Assembly (NCBI RefSeq): GCF_900636825.1
Contig: NZ_LR134318.1
Span: 2,451,501 to 2,515,500 of the forward strand
DNA length: 64,000 nucleotides
Source: Pseudomonas fluorescens
Lineage (GTDB): Bacteria > Pseudomonadota > Gammaproteobacteria > Pseudomonadales > Pseudomonadaceae
Direction: 5' to 3'
Shown: positions 1-8,117 of the stretch, in pieces
Position numbering within the stretch: position 1 is the first letter of the stretch
Layout of the letters: every line of letters starts with the position of its first letter
Program-made: the position numbers and the translations under genes
Notes under the pieces: generated by a model
What the model was told of the DNA's origin: nothing
Database searches by the model: none
The model's input: the letters and a program-made list of their open reading frames with translations, nothing else

Positions 1-974
1 CTGTTATCACACCAGAAACTAAACTCATCCACCCCCAGTTCCTGGTAGTACTTGATGCGCGGAATGATTTCTTCCGGCGTGCCAATCATCGCCGTCTTGT
101 GCAGGCTTTCCAGTTCGAACTCCGGACGTCCGGCAAACTTCTCTTCCGGGCTTGGGTCGAGGAAGCCGTTGACCGGGGTTTGCTTGTTGCCAAACCAGGC
201 ATCGAATGTGCGATAGAAACGCGAGATCGCTTTCGCGCCGACTTTCCAGCCGTCCGGATTGTCGGCGGTGTGCACGTGGGTGTGGCGCAGCACCATCAAT
301 TGCGGACGCGGGACGTCCGGGTTGTTGTCGAGCGCGGTCTGGAATTTGTTCTTCAGGTCGAGAACTTCTTCGTCGCCTTTCATCAGCGGCGTGACCATCA
401 CGTTGCAGCCATTGGCAACGGCGAAGTTGTGCGAGTCCGGGTCGCGGGCGGCGATCCACATCGGCGGGTTGGGTTTTTGGATCGGCTTGGGCACGCTGGT
501 CGAGGTCGGGAATTTCCAGATGTCGCCGTCGTGGGCGTAGTCGCCTTGCCACAGGGCGCGGACGACCGGGACCATTTCGCGCAGGGCCTGGCCACCGGAT
601 GAGGCAGGCATGCCGCCGGCCATGCGGTCGAATTCAACCTGATAAGCGCCGCGTGCCAGACCGACTTCCATACGACCGTTGCTGATCACGTCGAGCAAGG
701 CGCATTCACCGGCCACCCGCAACGGGTGCCAGAACGGCGCGATGATGGTGCCGGCGCCGAGATGGATGGTGGTGGTTTTCGCCGCGAGGTAAGCCAGCAG
801 CGGCATCGGGCTCGGCGAGATGGTGTATTCCATGGCGTGGTGTTCGCCGATCCACACGGTGCTGAAACCGCCGGCCTCGGCCATCAGGGTCAGTTCGGTC
901 AAGTCTTCGAACAGTTGGCGGTGGCTGACGCTTTCGTCCCAGCGTTCCATGTGTACGAACAGGGAAAATTTCAT
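1..974 (-). CDS. LLM-class (bacterial luciferase-like) flavin-dependent monooxygenase, C-terminus cut by window edge
   Basis: The reverse-strand frame runs open from the ATG at 974 (MKFSLFVHMERWDESVSHRQ) to base 3 with no stop, giving 324 residues; the natural 3' end lies outside. The TIM-barrel luciferase-like pattern is visible: an early 'WIGEHHA' segment, then 'GAGTIIAPFWHPLRVAGE' and 'VISNGRMEVGLARGAYQVEF', then 'PNPPMWIAARDP'. Enzymes of this family use FMNH2 supplied by a separate reductase to oxygenate small substrates; RutA and alkanesulfonate monooxygenase are examples. The two flavin reductases in this window (3261-3746, 30247-30732) are candidate partners. The divergent spacer to the chemoreceptor carries the GGTATACC operator at 1106-1123. 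The substrate cannot be read from sequence. Confidence 0.9.
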   Translation of the reverse strand, partial: MKFSLFVHMERWDESVSHRQLFEDLTELTLMAEAGGFSTVWIGEHHAMEYTISPSPMPLLAYLAAKTTTIHLGAGTIIAPFWHPLRVAGECALLDVISNGRMEVGLARGAYQVEFDRMAGGMPASSGGQALREMVPVVRALWQGDYAHDGDIWKFPTSTSVPKPIQKPNPPMWIAARDPDSHNFAVANGCNVMVTPLMKGDEEVLDLKNKFQTALDNNPDVPRPQLMVLRHTHVHTADNPDGWKVGAKAISRFYRTFDAWFGNKQTPVNGFLDPSPEEKFAGRPEFELESLHKTAMIGTPEEIIPRIKYYQELGVDEFSFWCDN

Positions 975-1105
975 GACGCTACCTCGGATCTTTTGTTGAT
1001 GGCCGGTCGTTTGCGGGCCTGTGTCACTGGCATGAGCGATAGACGCTCGCGAGTCTTCTCACCATTCAAGCACGCCTTCGATGACGGCTGTTCGGCTGAT
1101 TGAAT

Positions 1106-1123
1106 ATTGGTATACCATAATAC
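1106..1123. promoter_or_regulatory. GntR-type operator, copy 1 (TTGGTATACCATAATAC)
   Basis: The palindromic core TGGTATACCA is at 1108-1117, followed by TAATAC. The site lies between the divergent monooxygenase gene (start 974) and chemoreceptor gene (start 1178). The same extended motif recurs at 3797, 3971, 26500, 27902 and 33720. Palindromes of the TGGTnnnACCA type are usual for FadR-subfamily GntR regulators. The CATAAT part could be an overlapping -10 element, which would suit repression. Confidence 0.7.
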
Positions 1124-1177
1124 GGGATATCCGCAAAATATTTCTGACCGACACTTCGAACAAGGAAGGCGCAGTAA

Positions 1178-3124
1178 ATGAACATAAAACAAAAACTGAC
1201 TATGGCGTTCGCAGTGATCGCCAGTCTGCCGGTGCTGTTGGTGGCCGTGCTGATTATTCTGAATGTGCGCGATGGGGCGCGGGACAATTTTGTCGACAGC
1301 ACCGGCAGGGAGGTGCGCCAGGTCGAAAACGCCATGCAGCTGTTTTTTGAGGGTATCAGCCAAAACGTCGCGTATTTGGCTGACCACCAGCAATTGCAGG
1401 GGATAGATGCAAGTCTTAAACGCTACTCGAGCAGTGACGCCGCAAAAACCCCGATGGGGCCGCAGGATCAGCAGGTGTTCACGCTGTTCGCCGGTCTGGC
1501 CAAGGCTCATCCGGCTTACACCTATCTATCGCTGGGGACGCAAGAGGGTGGTTATCTGTTCTGGCCAGGTGATCCGCAATTGGCCAATTACGATCCGCGC
1601 ACGCGGCCCTGGTACAAGACGGCGATGGCCAACCCCGGCAAAACCCTGCGCACCGACGCATATTACTGGGCGGCGGACGATGTCGTGCTGGTCAGCACTG
1701 TGCGCAGTTTCAACAATCAGCTGGGCAGCAATGCGGGGGTGGTCAATATTGATGTGTCGCTCAAGCAATTGACCGATCTGGTCAAGCAAATCCGCCTCGG
1801 CGAGAGCGGTTACCTGATGCTGATGGAAGCCAACAACACCGTGCTGGTCGACCCGAGTGATCCGGCGCACAACTTCAAGAAGCTCAATGATCTCGGCGAT
1901 GGCTATAAACAACTGGCCGAGGCCGGCAAAGGTCTGGTCGAAGTGGAATTGGCCGGCGAACGCTACATGGCGTTGGTCTGGCCGTCGGAGGCGCTGGGCT
2001 GGCGCTTCGTCGGTGTGGTCAAGGCCAGTGAAGTCATGGCCGGCGCCACTCGCCTGACCTGGATCATCGGCGCTATCGCGGTGGTATGCGCGGTGTTGTT
2101 CGCCATGGCCGGCGCGTGGTTCGCCGGTTTGATCGTCAAGCCGATTCGTGGCGTCGCCAGTGGACTTGAAGGCATTGCCCAGGGTGAAGGCGACCTGACA
2201 GCTCGATTGGCGGTGCGCGGGCGGGATGAAACGGCGCAACTGGCGGGCTGGTTCAATCAGTTTCTTGAAGCGATCCGCACCTTGATCCAGCGCATCGGCC
2301 AAGCGGCCGGGCAGATTCACAGCAGCTCCGGCAGCGCCACCGAAGTCTCGGCGGAAATGGCCGAGGTGGCTGCACGGCAGCGCGAGGCGGTGGACATGGT
2401 TTCCACGGCATTCCACGAAATGGTCGCCACGTCCAACGAAGTCGCGCGCTCCTGTAGCCAAGCGGCAGATTCCGCCGATAACGGACAACGCCAGGCGCAC
2501 GCCGGGCAACAGCAGATCGATGCAGCGGTGAACAATGTCGGGCGCCTGAGTCAGGAGATCGGCAACAGCGCCGAGTCGATGCAGCAACTGGAGCAGGACA
2601 GCAACGACATTCAGTCGATCCTCGGCACCATCCGCTCGATTGCCGAGCAAACCAATCTGCTCGCGCTCAACGCGGCGATCGAAGCGGCGCGGGCCGGGGA
2701 GCAAGGCCGTGGTTTTGCCGTGGTCGCCGATGAAGTGCGCGCACTGGCCAAACGCACGGCGGATTCCACTGGCGAAATCGATGCACTGCTCGGCAATCTG
2801 GCGCGACGCACGCATCAGATGGGCAAGCAGATGCACGCCAGCCTTGAGGTGTCGCAGGACACGGTGGTGTCGATCAACGAGGCGCGGGCGAGTTTTGAAT
2901 TGATTCGCGAGTCGGTGGACGTGATCCGCGACATGAACACGCAGATCGCCACGGCGGCGGAAGAGCAGCATCAAGTGGCCGAGGACATTAATCGGCACAT
3001 CAGCCAGATCCATGGCGATGCGCAGTTGGTGGCGAGCCTGGCAGATTCAACCCGCGAAGACGCGCAGAATCTGACGGCGTTGTCGCAGACGTTGAATCAG
3101 TTGGTTAGCCGGTTCCGTACCTGA
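1178..3124 (+). CDS. Methyl-accepting chemotaxis protein with dCache sensor domain
   Basis: Inner-membrane chemoreceptor of 648 residues. TM1 is near residues 9-28, a periplasmic double-Cache domain spans about 30-285, TM2 is near 290-312, and HAMP follows at about 313-365. The C-terminal signalling domain contains the highly conserved '[20 protein letters not shown]' tip. In the distal ligand pocket Y138, R143, W145, Y146, Y162/Y163 and D192 fit the spacing published for amino-acid-binding dCache_1 domains (Y-x4-R-x-W-Y-x11-16-Y-x22-29-D). An amino acid or amine ligand is therefore plausible, but I have not modelled it. The ATG at 1178 has an AGGAAGG-like ribosome site. The shared operator at 1106 links it to the monooxygenase regulon, so it may steer cells toward the pathway's substrate. 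Confidence 0.93.
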   Translation: MNIKQKLTMAFAVIASLPVLLVAVLIILNVRDGARDNFVDSTGREVRQVENAMQLFFEGISQNVAYLADHQQLQGIDASLKRYSSSDAAKTPMGPQDQQVFTLFAGLAKAHPAYTYLSLGTQEGGYLFWPGDPQLANYDPRTRPWYKTAMANPGKTLRTDAYYWAADDVVLVSTVRSFNNQLGSNAGVVNIDVSLKQLTDLVKQIRLGESGYLMLMEANNTVLVDPSDPAHNFKKLNDLGDGYKQLAEAGKGLVEVELAGERYMALVWPSEALGWRFVGVVKASEVMAGATRLTWIIGAIAVVCAVLFAMAGAWFAGLIVKPIRGVASGLEGIAQGEGDLTARLAVRGRDETAQLAGWFNQFLEAIRTLIQRIGQAAGQIHSSSGSATEVSAEMAEVAARQREAVDMVSTAFHEMVATSNEVARSCSQAADSADNGQRQAHAGQQQIDAAVNNVGRLSQEIGNSAESMQQLEQDSNDIQSILGTIRSIAEQTNLLALNAAIEAARAGEQGRGFAVVADEVRALAKRTADSTGEIDALLGNLARRTHQMGKQMHASLEVSQDTVVSINEARASFELIRESVDVIRDMNTQIATAAEEQHQVAEDINRHISQIHGDAQLVASLADSTREDAQNLTALSQTLNQLVSRFRT

Positions 3125-3148
3125 TATTCATTCGGGTCACATAAAAAC

Positions 3149-3241
3149 CTGTGGGAGCTGGCTTGCCAGCGATGGCGTCATTACAGTCAATATTGATGCT
3201 GACTGAACTGACGCTATCGCTGGCAAGCCAGCTCCCACAGG
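3149..3241. repeat. REPIN-type inverted repeat, family A
   Basis: Two arms of about 25 bp, ctgtgggagctggcttgcca and its reverse complement, enclose a short loop. Other copies of this arm are at 42011-42103 and 60341-60440. The element sits between the convergent chemoreceptor and flavin reductase genes and could also act as a bidirectional terminator. Confidence 0.85.
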
Positions 3242-3260
3242 TTATGTATTGAACAGGGAA

Positions 3261-3746
3261 TCAGGCCACCGCAGGCAACGCACCCATCTTGCCGTGGCAA
3301 TACACCAATGGCGCGGACACTTGCTCCGGGACGATCAGGTTCTTCACTGCGCCGACCATGATAGCGTGGTCGCCCCCTTCATATTCACGCCACAGTTCGC
3401 ACTCGATCACTGCCGTTGCATTTGCCAGGATCGGGTTGCCCAACTCGCTCAACGTCCATTCGATGCCTTGCGCCTTGTCTTTGCCTTTGCGTGCGAAGGC
3501 ATAGGCCTCGCTCTGCTGGCCGCCAGACAACACATGGATGGCGAAGCGCTTGTTCTTGATCAGCACGGGATAGGAGTCGGAGCTGTAGTTGGGGCAGAAC
3601 AGCACCAGCGCCGGGTCCATCGACAATGAACTGAATGCGCTGGCGGTGAGGCCGACGATCTGGCCGTCATCGTCCAGGGTGGTGATGACAGTGACGCCGG
3701 ACGGGAACGAGCCCATGACTTGTTTGTAGATGGCAGCATCGATCAT
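3261..3746 (-). CDS. Flavin reductase (RutF/HpaC-like), copy 1
   Basis: 161 residues, the usual size for the small FMN-split-barrel reductases that use NAD(P)H to make free FMNH2 for two-component monooxygenases. Family features visible are 'MGSFPSGVTVITT' at the N-terminus, 'GLTASAFSSLSMDPALVLFC' in the flavin-binding region, and 'GGDHAIMVGAVKNL' with the conserved GDH triad near the C-terminus. It starts at the ATG at 3746 behind AGGACC. The upstream operator (3797-3814) places it in the GGTATACC regulon. A close paralogue (about 70 percent identical by eye) is at 30247-30732. The natural oxygenase partner is probably the luciferase-like enzyme at the left edge. Confidence 0.92.
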   Translation of the reverse strand: MIDAAIYKQVMGSFPSGVTVITTLDDDGQIVGLTASAFSSLSMDPALVLFCPNYSSDSYPVLIKNKRFAIHVLSGGQQSEAYAFARKGKDKAQGIEWTLSELGNPILANATAVIECELWREYEGGDHAIMVGAVKNLIVPEQVSAPLVYCHGKMGALPAVA

Positions 3747-3796
3747 TGGGTGGTCCTCGGGGTGTTGTGACGCGGTTTTTATGAGTTTGTAGGTCT

Positions 3797-3814
3797 GATG
3801 GTATACCGTAATAC
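3797..3814. promoter_or_regulatory. GntR-type operator, copy 2 (GATGGTATACCGTAATAC)
   Basis: The core TGGTATACCG at 3799-3808 has one change from the palindrome, with the TAATAC extension kept. It is 50 bp upstream of the flavin reductase start (3746). The spacer also holds copy 3, which faces the permease. Confidence 0.65.
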
Positions 3815-3970
3815 ATTCTTTGCAAGGGATTTTCAGGTGAACCGATAAACGTACGGCACTCGTCGGAAAGTCAATGTTTACGGGGGTTTCAACTGGTAAT
3901 CAGCAAGCTGGATCAGCGAGGATAACGGATCAGATCGCATTGAAATTGCCGGATCAGCCTTGTGCAAAGT

Positions 3971-3988
3971 TTGGAATACCATAATATG
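3971..3988 (+). promoter_or_regulatory. GntR-type operator/promoter, copy 3 (TTGGAATACCATAATATG)
   Basis: It lies upstream of the NCS1 permease (start 4066). About 22 nearly identical bases, AAAGTTTGGAATACCATAAT plus the following ATG, recur on the reverse strand at 26500-26522 in front of the ABC importer. So two different transporter units have almost the same promoter. Confidence 0.65.
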
Positions 3989-4065
3989 GTCGGCATCTGA
4001 GGGGTGACCAAAGAGTTCCCCCGGTTTGGCTTCATACAAAGATAAGAACAGACAAACTCGAGTTC

Positions 4066-5478
4066 ATGCATATGTCCCAGATGACCCGGCAAGATCCGTT
4101 GATCGAGAACCATACGGTCGACTACGTCCCACTCGCGGAACGCCACGGGAAGGCCCGCGACCTATTCACCCTTTGGTTCAGCACCAACATTGCGCCACTG
4201 CCCATCGTTACCGGCGCCATGGTGGTTCAAGTGTTCCATCTCGATCTGTTGTGGGGCCTGCTGGCGATTGCGCTGGGCCACATGATCGGCGGTGTGGTAA
4301 TTGCGCTGGCCTCGGCGCAGGGGCCGCGCATGGGCATTCCGCAGATGGTCCAGAGTCGCGGCCAGTTCGGCCGTTACGGTGCGCTGTTGATCGTGTTCTT
4401 CGCGGCGATCATCTACATCGGTTTCTTCATTTCCAACATCGTGTTGGCGGGCAAATCCATCGTCGGCATCGCGCCTTCGGTGCCAGCACCGCTGAGCATT
4501 CTGATCGGTGCGCTCGCCGCCACGGCAATCGGCGTGATCGGCTACAACTTCATTCACACGCTCAACCGTATCGGCACCTGGGTGATGGGTGGCGCGTTAC
4601 TGGCGGGCTTCGTTTACATCTTCGCCCATGACTTGCCGGCGGATTTCTTCACCCGTGGCAGCTTCAACCTCTCCGGATGGCTGGCGACGGTGTCGCTGGG
4701 GATCATCTGGCAGATCAGTTTCTCGCCGTACGTTTCCGACTATTCGCGTTATCTGCCGGCCGACATCGGCATCGCCAAGCCGTTCTGGGCGACCTATCTG
4801 GGCGCGACGCTGGGCACGATTCTGTCCTTCACGTTCGGCGCGGTGGCGGTACTTGCGACGCCGGAAGGCACCGAGGCGATGGTCGCGGTCAAACAGTCGA
4901 CCGGTTGGCTGGGGCCGATTCTGATGGTGCTGTTTTTGCTCAATATCATCAGCCACAACGCGCTCAATCTGTACGGTGCGGTGCTGTCGATCATCACCTC
5001 GATCCAGACCTTCGCCAGTCAGTGGACGCCGAGCATCAAGGTGCGCGTGATGCTGTCGAGCGTGATATTGGCCGCTTGCTGCGTGGTTGCGCTTGGTGCG
5101 TCAGCGGATTTCATTTCCGAATTCATCGGGCTGATTCTGGCGCTGCTGCTGGTGCTGGTGCCGTGGGCTTCGATCAACCTGATCGACTTCTACCTGATCA
5201 AGCGTAGCAACTATGACATCGCCTCGATCTTCCGCGCAGACGGCGGGATTTACGGACGATTCAACCTGCACGCGATTGTCGCCTACTTCATCGGCATCAT
5301 CGTGCAATTGCCGTTTGCCAACACCTCGCTGTATGTCGGGCCTTACGCCAATCTGGTTGAAGGTGCGGATCTGTCATGGCTGGTGGGCTTGGTGGTTACC
5401 GTGCCGCTGTATTACTGCCTGGCGACCCGCGGTCAGGCGCAGCAGAGCAGGGCGGCCAAACTGAGCTATCGCTCCTGA
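4066..5478 (+). CDS. NCS1-family (cytosine/purine/hydantoin-type) permease
   Basis: 470 residues with about twelve hydrophobic segments, the length and layout of nucleobase:cation symporter-1 proteins. The family pattern appears as 'LWFSTNIAPLPIVTGAMVV' (TM1), 'GPRMGIPQMVQSRGQFGRYG' (TM2-3) and 'SFSPYVSDYSRYLPADIG' (TM6 region). Known members import cytosine, uracil, allantoin, hydantoins, thiamine or pyridoxine. The start is uncertain between 4066 and 4072; neither has a strong ribosome site. Operator copy 3 lies about 80 bp upstream, so it is probably the import step of the monooxygenase pathway and argues for an N-heterocycle or amide-like substrate. Confidence 0.9.
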   Translation: MHMSQMTRQDPLIENHTVDYVPLAERHGKARDLFTLWFSTNIAPLPIVTGAMVVQVFHLDLLWGLLAIALGHMIGGVVIALASAQGPRMGIPQMVQSRGQFGRYGALLIVFFAAIIYIGFFISNIVLAGKSIVGIAPSVPAPLSILIGALAATAIGVIGYNFIHTLNRIGTWVMGGALLAGFVYIFAHDLPADFFTRGSFNLSGWLATVSLGIIWQISFSPYVSDYSRYLPADIGIAKPFWATYLGATLGTILSFTFGAVAVLATPEGTEAMVAVKQSTGWLGPILMVLFLLNIISHNALNLYGAVLSIITSIQTFASQWTPSIKVRVMLSSVILAACCVVALGASADFISEFIGLILALLLVLVPWASINLIDFYLIKRSNYDIASIFRADGGIYGRFNLHAIVAYFIGIIVQLPFANTSLYVGPYANLVEGADLSWLVGLVVTVPLYYCLATRGQAQQSRAAKLSYRS

Positions 5479-5499
5479 ATCAAATTGTCGCAACTCCCC

Positions 5500-5529
5500 T
5501 GTGGCGAGGGGATAAATCCCCTCGCCACA
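5500..5529. terminator. Hairpin downstream of the permease (terminator or solo REP)
   Basis: A near-perfect stem, TGTGGCGAGGGGAT/ATCCCCTCGCCACA, starts 22 bp after the permease stop. There is no clear T-run, so it may be a REP-type palindrome serving as a transcript end. The rest of 5530-5743 shows nothing else recognisable. Confidence 0.5.
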
Positions 5530-5743
5530 AGATGTGCTCAAAGCTCGCGCATTCGAGTGGTCAGTCATATTGGCCAGATCAATCCCCTTTTGGCCAATCC
5601 CCCACTGTGATCCAGCTACGCTGTCAGCAAGAATCGAAGCCATAATCAAACGCTGAACCTTTGCCCTTGGCTACCTTTCAAGCCGCTGCCGTGTACAGAA
5701 CATAAAAACCATCGAACTCACGCCGCATTTTGGGGAAACAACC

Positions 5744-6844
5744 ATGGTCACGATGAAACGCATTCTGGGCGCCACCGTGTGTGGGCTGACGCTGCTGGCC
5801 GGCGCTGTCCAGGCTGAGCAGCGCGAACTGCGGGTGTACAACTGGGCGGATTACATTCTGCCCTCGGTACCCAAGGATTTCGCCGCGAAAAGCGGCATCA
5901 AAGTGACCTGGGACACCTTCGACACCAACGAATCCCTCGAAGCCAAATTGCTTACCGGCAACTCTGGCTACGACCTGGTCGTGCCGTCGAACCAGTTCCT
6001 CGAAACCCAGATCAAGGCCGGCGTATTCCAGAAACTCGACAAATCCAAACTGCCAAACTGGAGCCATCAGGATCCGGAACTCTTGAAGCTGCTGGAGAAA
6101 AACGACCCCGGCAACCAATACAGCGTGCCTTATATGGTTGGCACCGTGCTGATTGGCTTCAACCCCGCCAAGGTCAAGGCAGCACTGGGCGACAATGCGC
6201 CGGTGGACAGCTGGGATCTGGTGTTCAAACCGGAGAATATGGAAAAGCTCAAAGCCTGCGGCGTAGCGATGCTCGATTCGCCGACGGAAATTCTGCCGTT
6301 GGCCCTGCATTATCTCGGGCTCGATCCGAATAGCCAAAACCCCGCCGATTACGAAAAAGCCAAAGAGCTGATGATGAAGATCCGGCCTTACGTGACCTAC
6401 TTCAACTCGGCGAAATACATGACCGACATCGCCAACGGCGACATCTGCGTGGCCATCGGGTACTCGGGCAGTTTCTACCAGTTCGGCAATCGCGCCAAAG
6501 AGGCGAACAACGGCGTGGTGGTCGACTGGCGCTTGCCGAAGGAGGGCGCGCCGATCTGGTTCGACACCTTCGCCATTCCGAAAAGCGCGAAGAATGTCGA
6601 CGAAGCCCACGAATTCCTCAACACCTTGCTCGACCCGAAAGTGATCGCGCCGATCAGTGATTTCCTCGGGTATCCGAATGCGAACAAGGATTCGATGGCG
6701 TTGATCAACAAGGAAATCACCGGCAACCCGAACCTGACGCCGACCAGCGAAGCGCTGAAAAAGCTCTATGTGGTCCAGCCATTGCCGCAGAAACTTGAAC
6801 GCGTACGCACTCGGGTGTGGACGAGCATCAAATCCGATAAATAA
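5744..6844 (+). CDS. Polyamine-type ABC transporter periplasmic binding protein (PotF/SpuD family)
   Basis: 366 residues with a signal peptide (cleavage probably after 'AGAVQA', about residue 24). The mature protein starts 'EQRELRVYNWADYILPS', the hallmark of PotD/PotF/SpuD polyamine binding proteins, followed by 'WDTFDTNESLEAKLLTGNSG'. Late segments 'DICVAIGYSGSFYQ' and 'EGAPIWFDTFAIPKSAKN' also match the family. The start at 5744 has GGGGAA seven bases upstream; 5753 is an alternative. There are no permease or ATPase genes beside it, so it probably works with an importer encoded elsewhere. Putrescine, spermidine or a related amine is the likely ligand; I cannot choose between them. Confidence 0.92.
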   Translation: MVTMKRILGATVCGLTLLAGAVQAEQRELRVYNWADYILPSVPKDFAAKSGIKVTWDTFDTNESLEAKLLTGNSGYDLVVPSNQFLETQIKAGVFQKLDKSKLPNWSHQDPELLKLLEKNDPGNQYSVPYMVGTVLIGFNPAKVKAALGDNAPVDSWDLVFKPENMEKLKACGVAMLDSPTEILPLALHYLGLDPNSQNPADYEKAKELMMKIRPYVTYFNSAKYMTDIANGDICVAIGYSGSFYQFGNRAKEANNGVVVDWRLPKEGAPIWFDTFAIPKSAKNVDEAHEFLNTLLDPKVIAPISDFLGYPNANKDSMALINKEITGNPNLTPTSEALKKLYVVQPLPQKLERVRTRVWTSIKSDK

Positions 6845-6868
6845 TCTCCGTCCAGACGAAATTCCCCG

Positions 6869-6953
6869 GTAGGCGCTGCCGCAGGCTGCGATCTTTTGAT
6901 CTTGTTTTTAATAATCAAAGTCAAAAGATCGCAGCCTGCGGCAGCTCCTACAG
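6869..6953. repeat. REPIN-type inverted repeat, family B
   Basis: The arms are gtaggcgctgccgcaggctg and its complement, with ATCTTTTGAT/ATCAAAAGAT-like inner arms. It lies between convergent genes and may stop transcription both ways. Confidence 0.85.
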
Positions 6954-7925
6954 GGGTTCGGTCTGGTTTTGTTTTCTGGTGACCACCAGACTCAACAACA
7001 CCGAACTCAAAATCACCCCGCCGACCACCGCCAGCGACCATTCCACCGGCATGTGAAACCAGGGCATCACCACCATTTTGCCGCCGATAAACACCAGCAC
7101 GATCGCCAGGCCGTATTTGAGCAGGTGGAAGCGGTCAGCCATGTCTGCCAGCAGGAAATACAGCGCGCGCAGGCCCATGATCGCGAAGATGTTCGAGGTG
7201 AAGACGATGAACGGATCGGTAGTGACAGCGAAGATCGCCGGGATGCTGTCGACCGCAAACATCAGGTCACTGGCCTCGATCAGCACCAGCACCAGAAACA
7301 TCGGTGTCGCCCAGCGCACGCCGTTCTGCAGAATGAAAAAACGTTCGCCATGAAAACTGCTGGTGATGCGCATATGCCCGCGCACCCAGCGCAGCAACGG
7401 ATTGTTGTCGAGGTCCGGCTGGTGCTCGGCGAACACCAGCATCTTGATCCCGGTGATGATCAGGAACACCCCGAACGCATACAGCAGCCATTCGAACTGC
7501 GACACCAGCCAGACCCCGGCGAAAATCATCACCGCGCGCATCACGATCGCGCCGAGCACGCCGTACAACAACACCCGGCGCTGCAACTCTGGCGGCACCG
7601 CGAAATAACTGAAGATCATCACGAAGACAAACATGTTGTCGATCGACAGCGACTGTTCGATCAAATAGCCAGTGAGGAATTCGAGAGTTTTCTGTTGGGC
7701 GATTTCGCTGCCGAATGTGCCGTGCAGATACCACCAGAGCAGGCCGGCGAAGCTCAGCGCCAGCAGGCACCAGGCAATCACCCAGGACAACGCTTCACGT
7801 ACCGACACGCGATGCGCCTTGCGCCCGCCGAAGACGAACAGATCCAGTGCCAGCATGGCAAGAACGAAAACGATGAAGGCGCCCCACATCCAGGGCTCGC
7901 CGATATTGATGTTCGTAGCGGGCAT
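6948..7925 (-). CDS. TerC/Alx family integral membrane protein
   Basis: 325 residues with eight or nine hydrophobic segments. TerC-family signatures are 'LALDLFVFGGRKAHRVSVRE' near the N-terminus, 'IEQSLSIDNMFVFVMIFSYF' with the conserved acidic pair in the membrane, and 'EASDLMFAVDSIPAIFAVT' in the second half. Family members such as E. coli Alx and TerC are linked to manganese export or metal and tellurite tolerance. Those signature aspartates and glutamates are all present, so the protein looks functional. I see no obvious yybP-ykoY riboswitch in the 190 bp upstream, but I could not fold it. It is transcribed in the same direction as the upstream amidase, about 190 bp away, and need not be co-transcribed. 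Confidence 0.9.
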   Translation of the reverse strand: MPATNINIGEPWMWGAFIVFVLAMLALDLFVFGGRKAHRVSVREALSWVIAWCLLALSFAGLLWWYLHGTFGSEIAQQKTLEFLTGYLIEQSLSIDNMFVFVMIFSYFAVPPELQRRVLLYGVLGAIVMRAVMIFAGVWLVSQFEWLLYAFGVFLIITGIKMLVFAEHQPDLDNNPLLRWVRGHMRITSSFHGERFFILQNGVRWATPMFLVLVLIEASDLMFAVDSIPAIFAVTTDPFIVFTSNIFAIMGLRALYFLLADMADRFHLLKYGLAIVLVFIGGKMVVMPWFHMPVEWSLAVVGGVILSSVLLSLVVTRKQNQTEPL

Positions 7926-8117
7926 GTCACGCTCCCTGTCTTATTGGTTCAAGTCAGACGAGGCCATGCTAGCGACGAGTTTGGCGCAAAGAAAAATCGT
8001 ATATTCCGAGGCAACAGTTCGTTAAAAACGAAATGTCCATCGGCGGCGCGCGCCAGAATTTCCGAGGAGGGCAGTGCGCAATCGGGTCGGGACTGATCAG
8101 CTCCGACCCGGTTTTGC

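Noticed and set aside
1526..3013. 495-codon open frame on the reverse strand
   Set aside because: It is antisense to the chemoreceptor gene and reads as Arg/His-rich text without any family pattern, as expected in GC-rich DNA.
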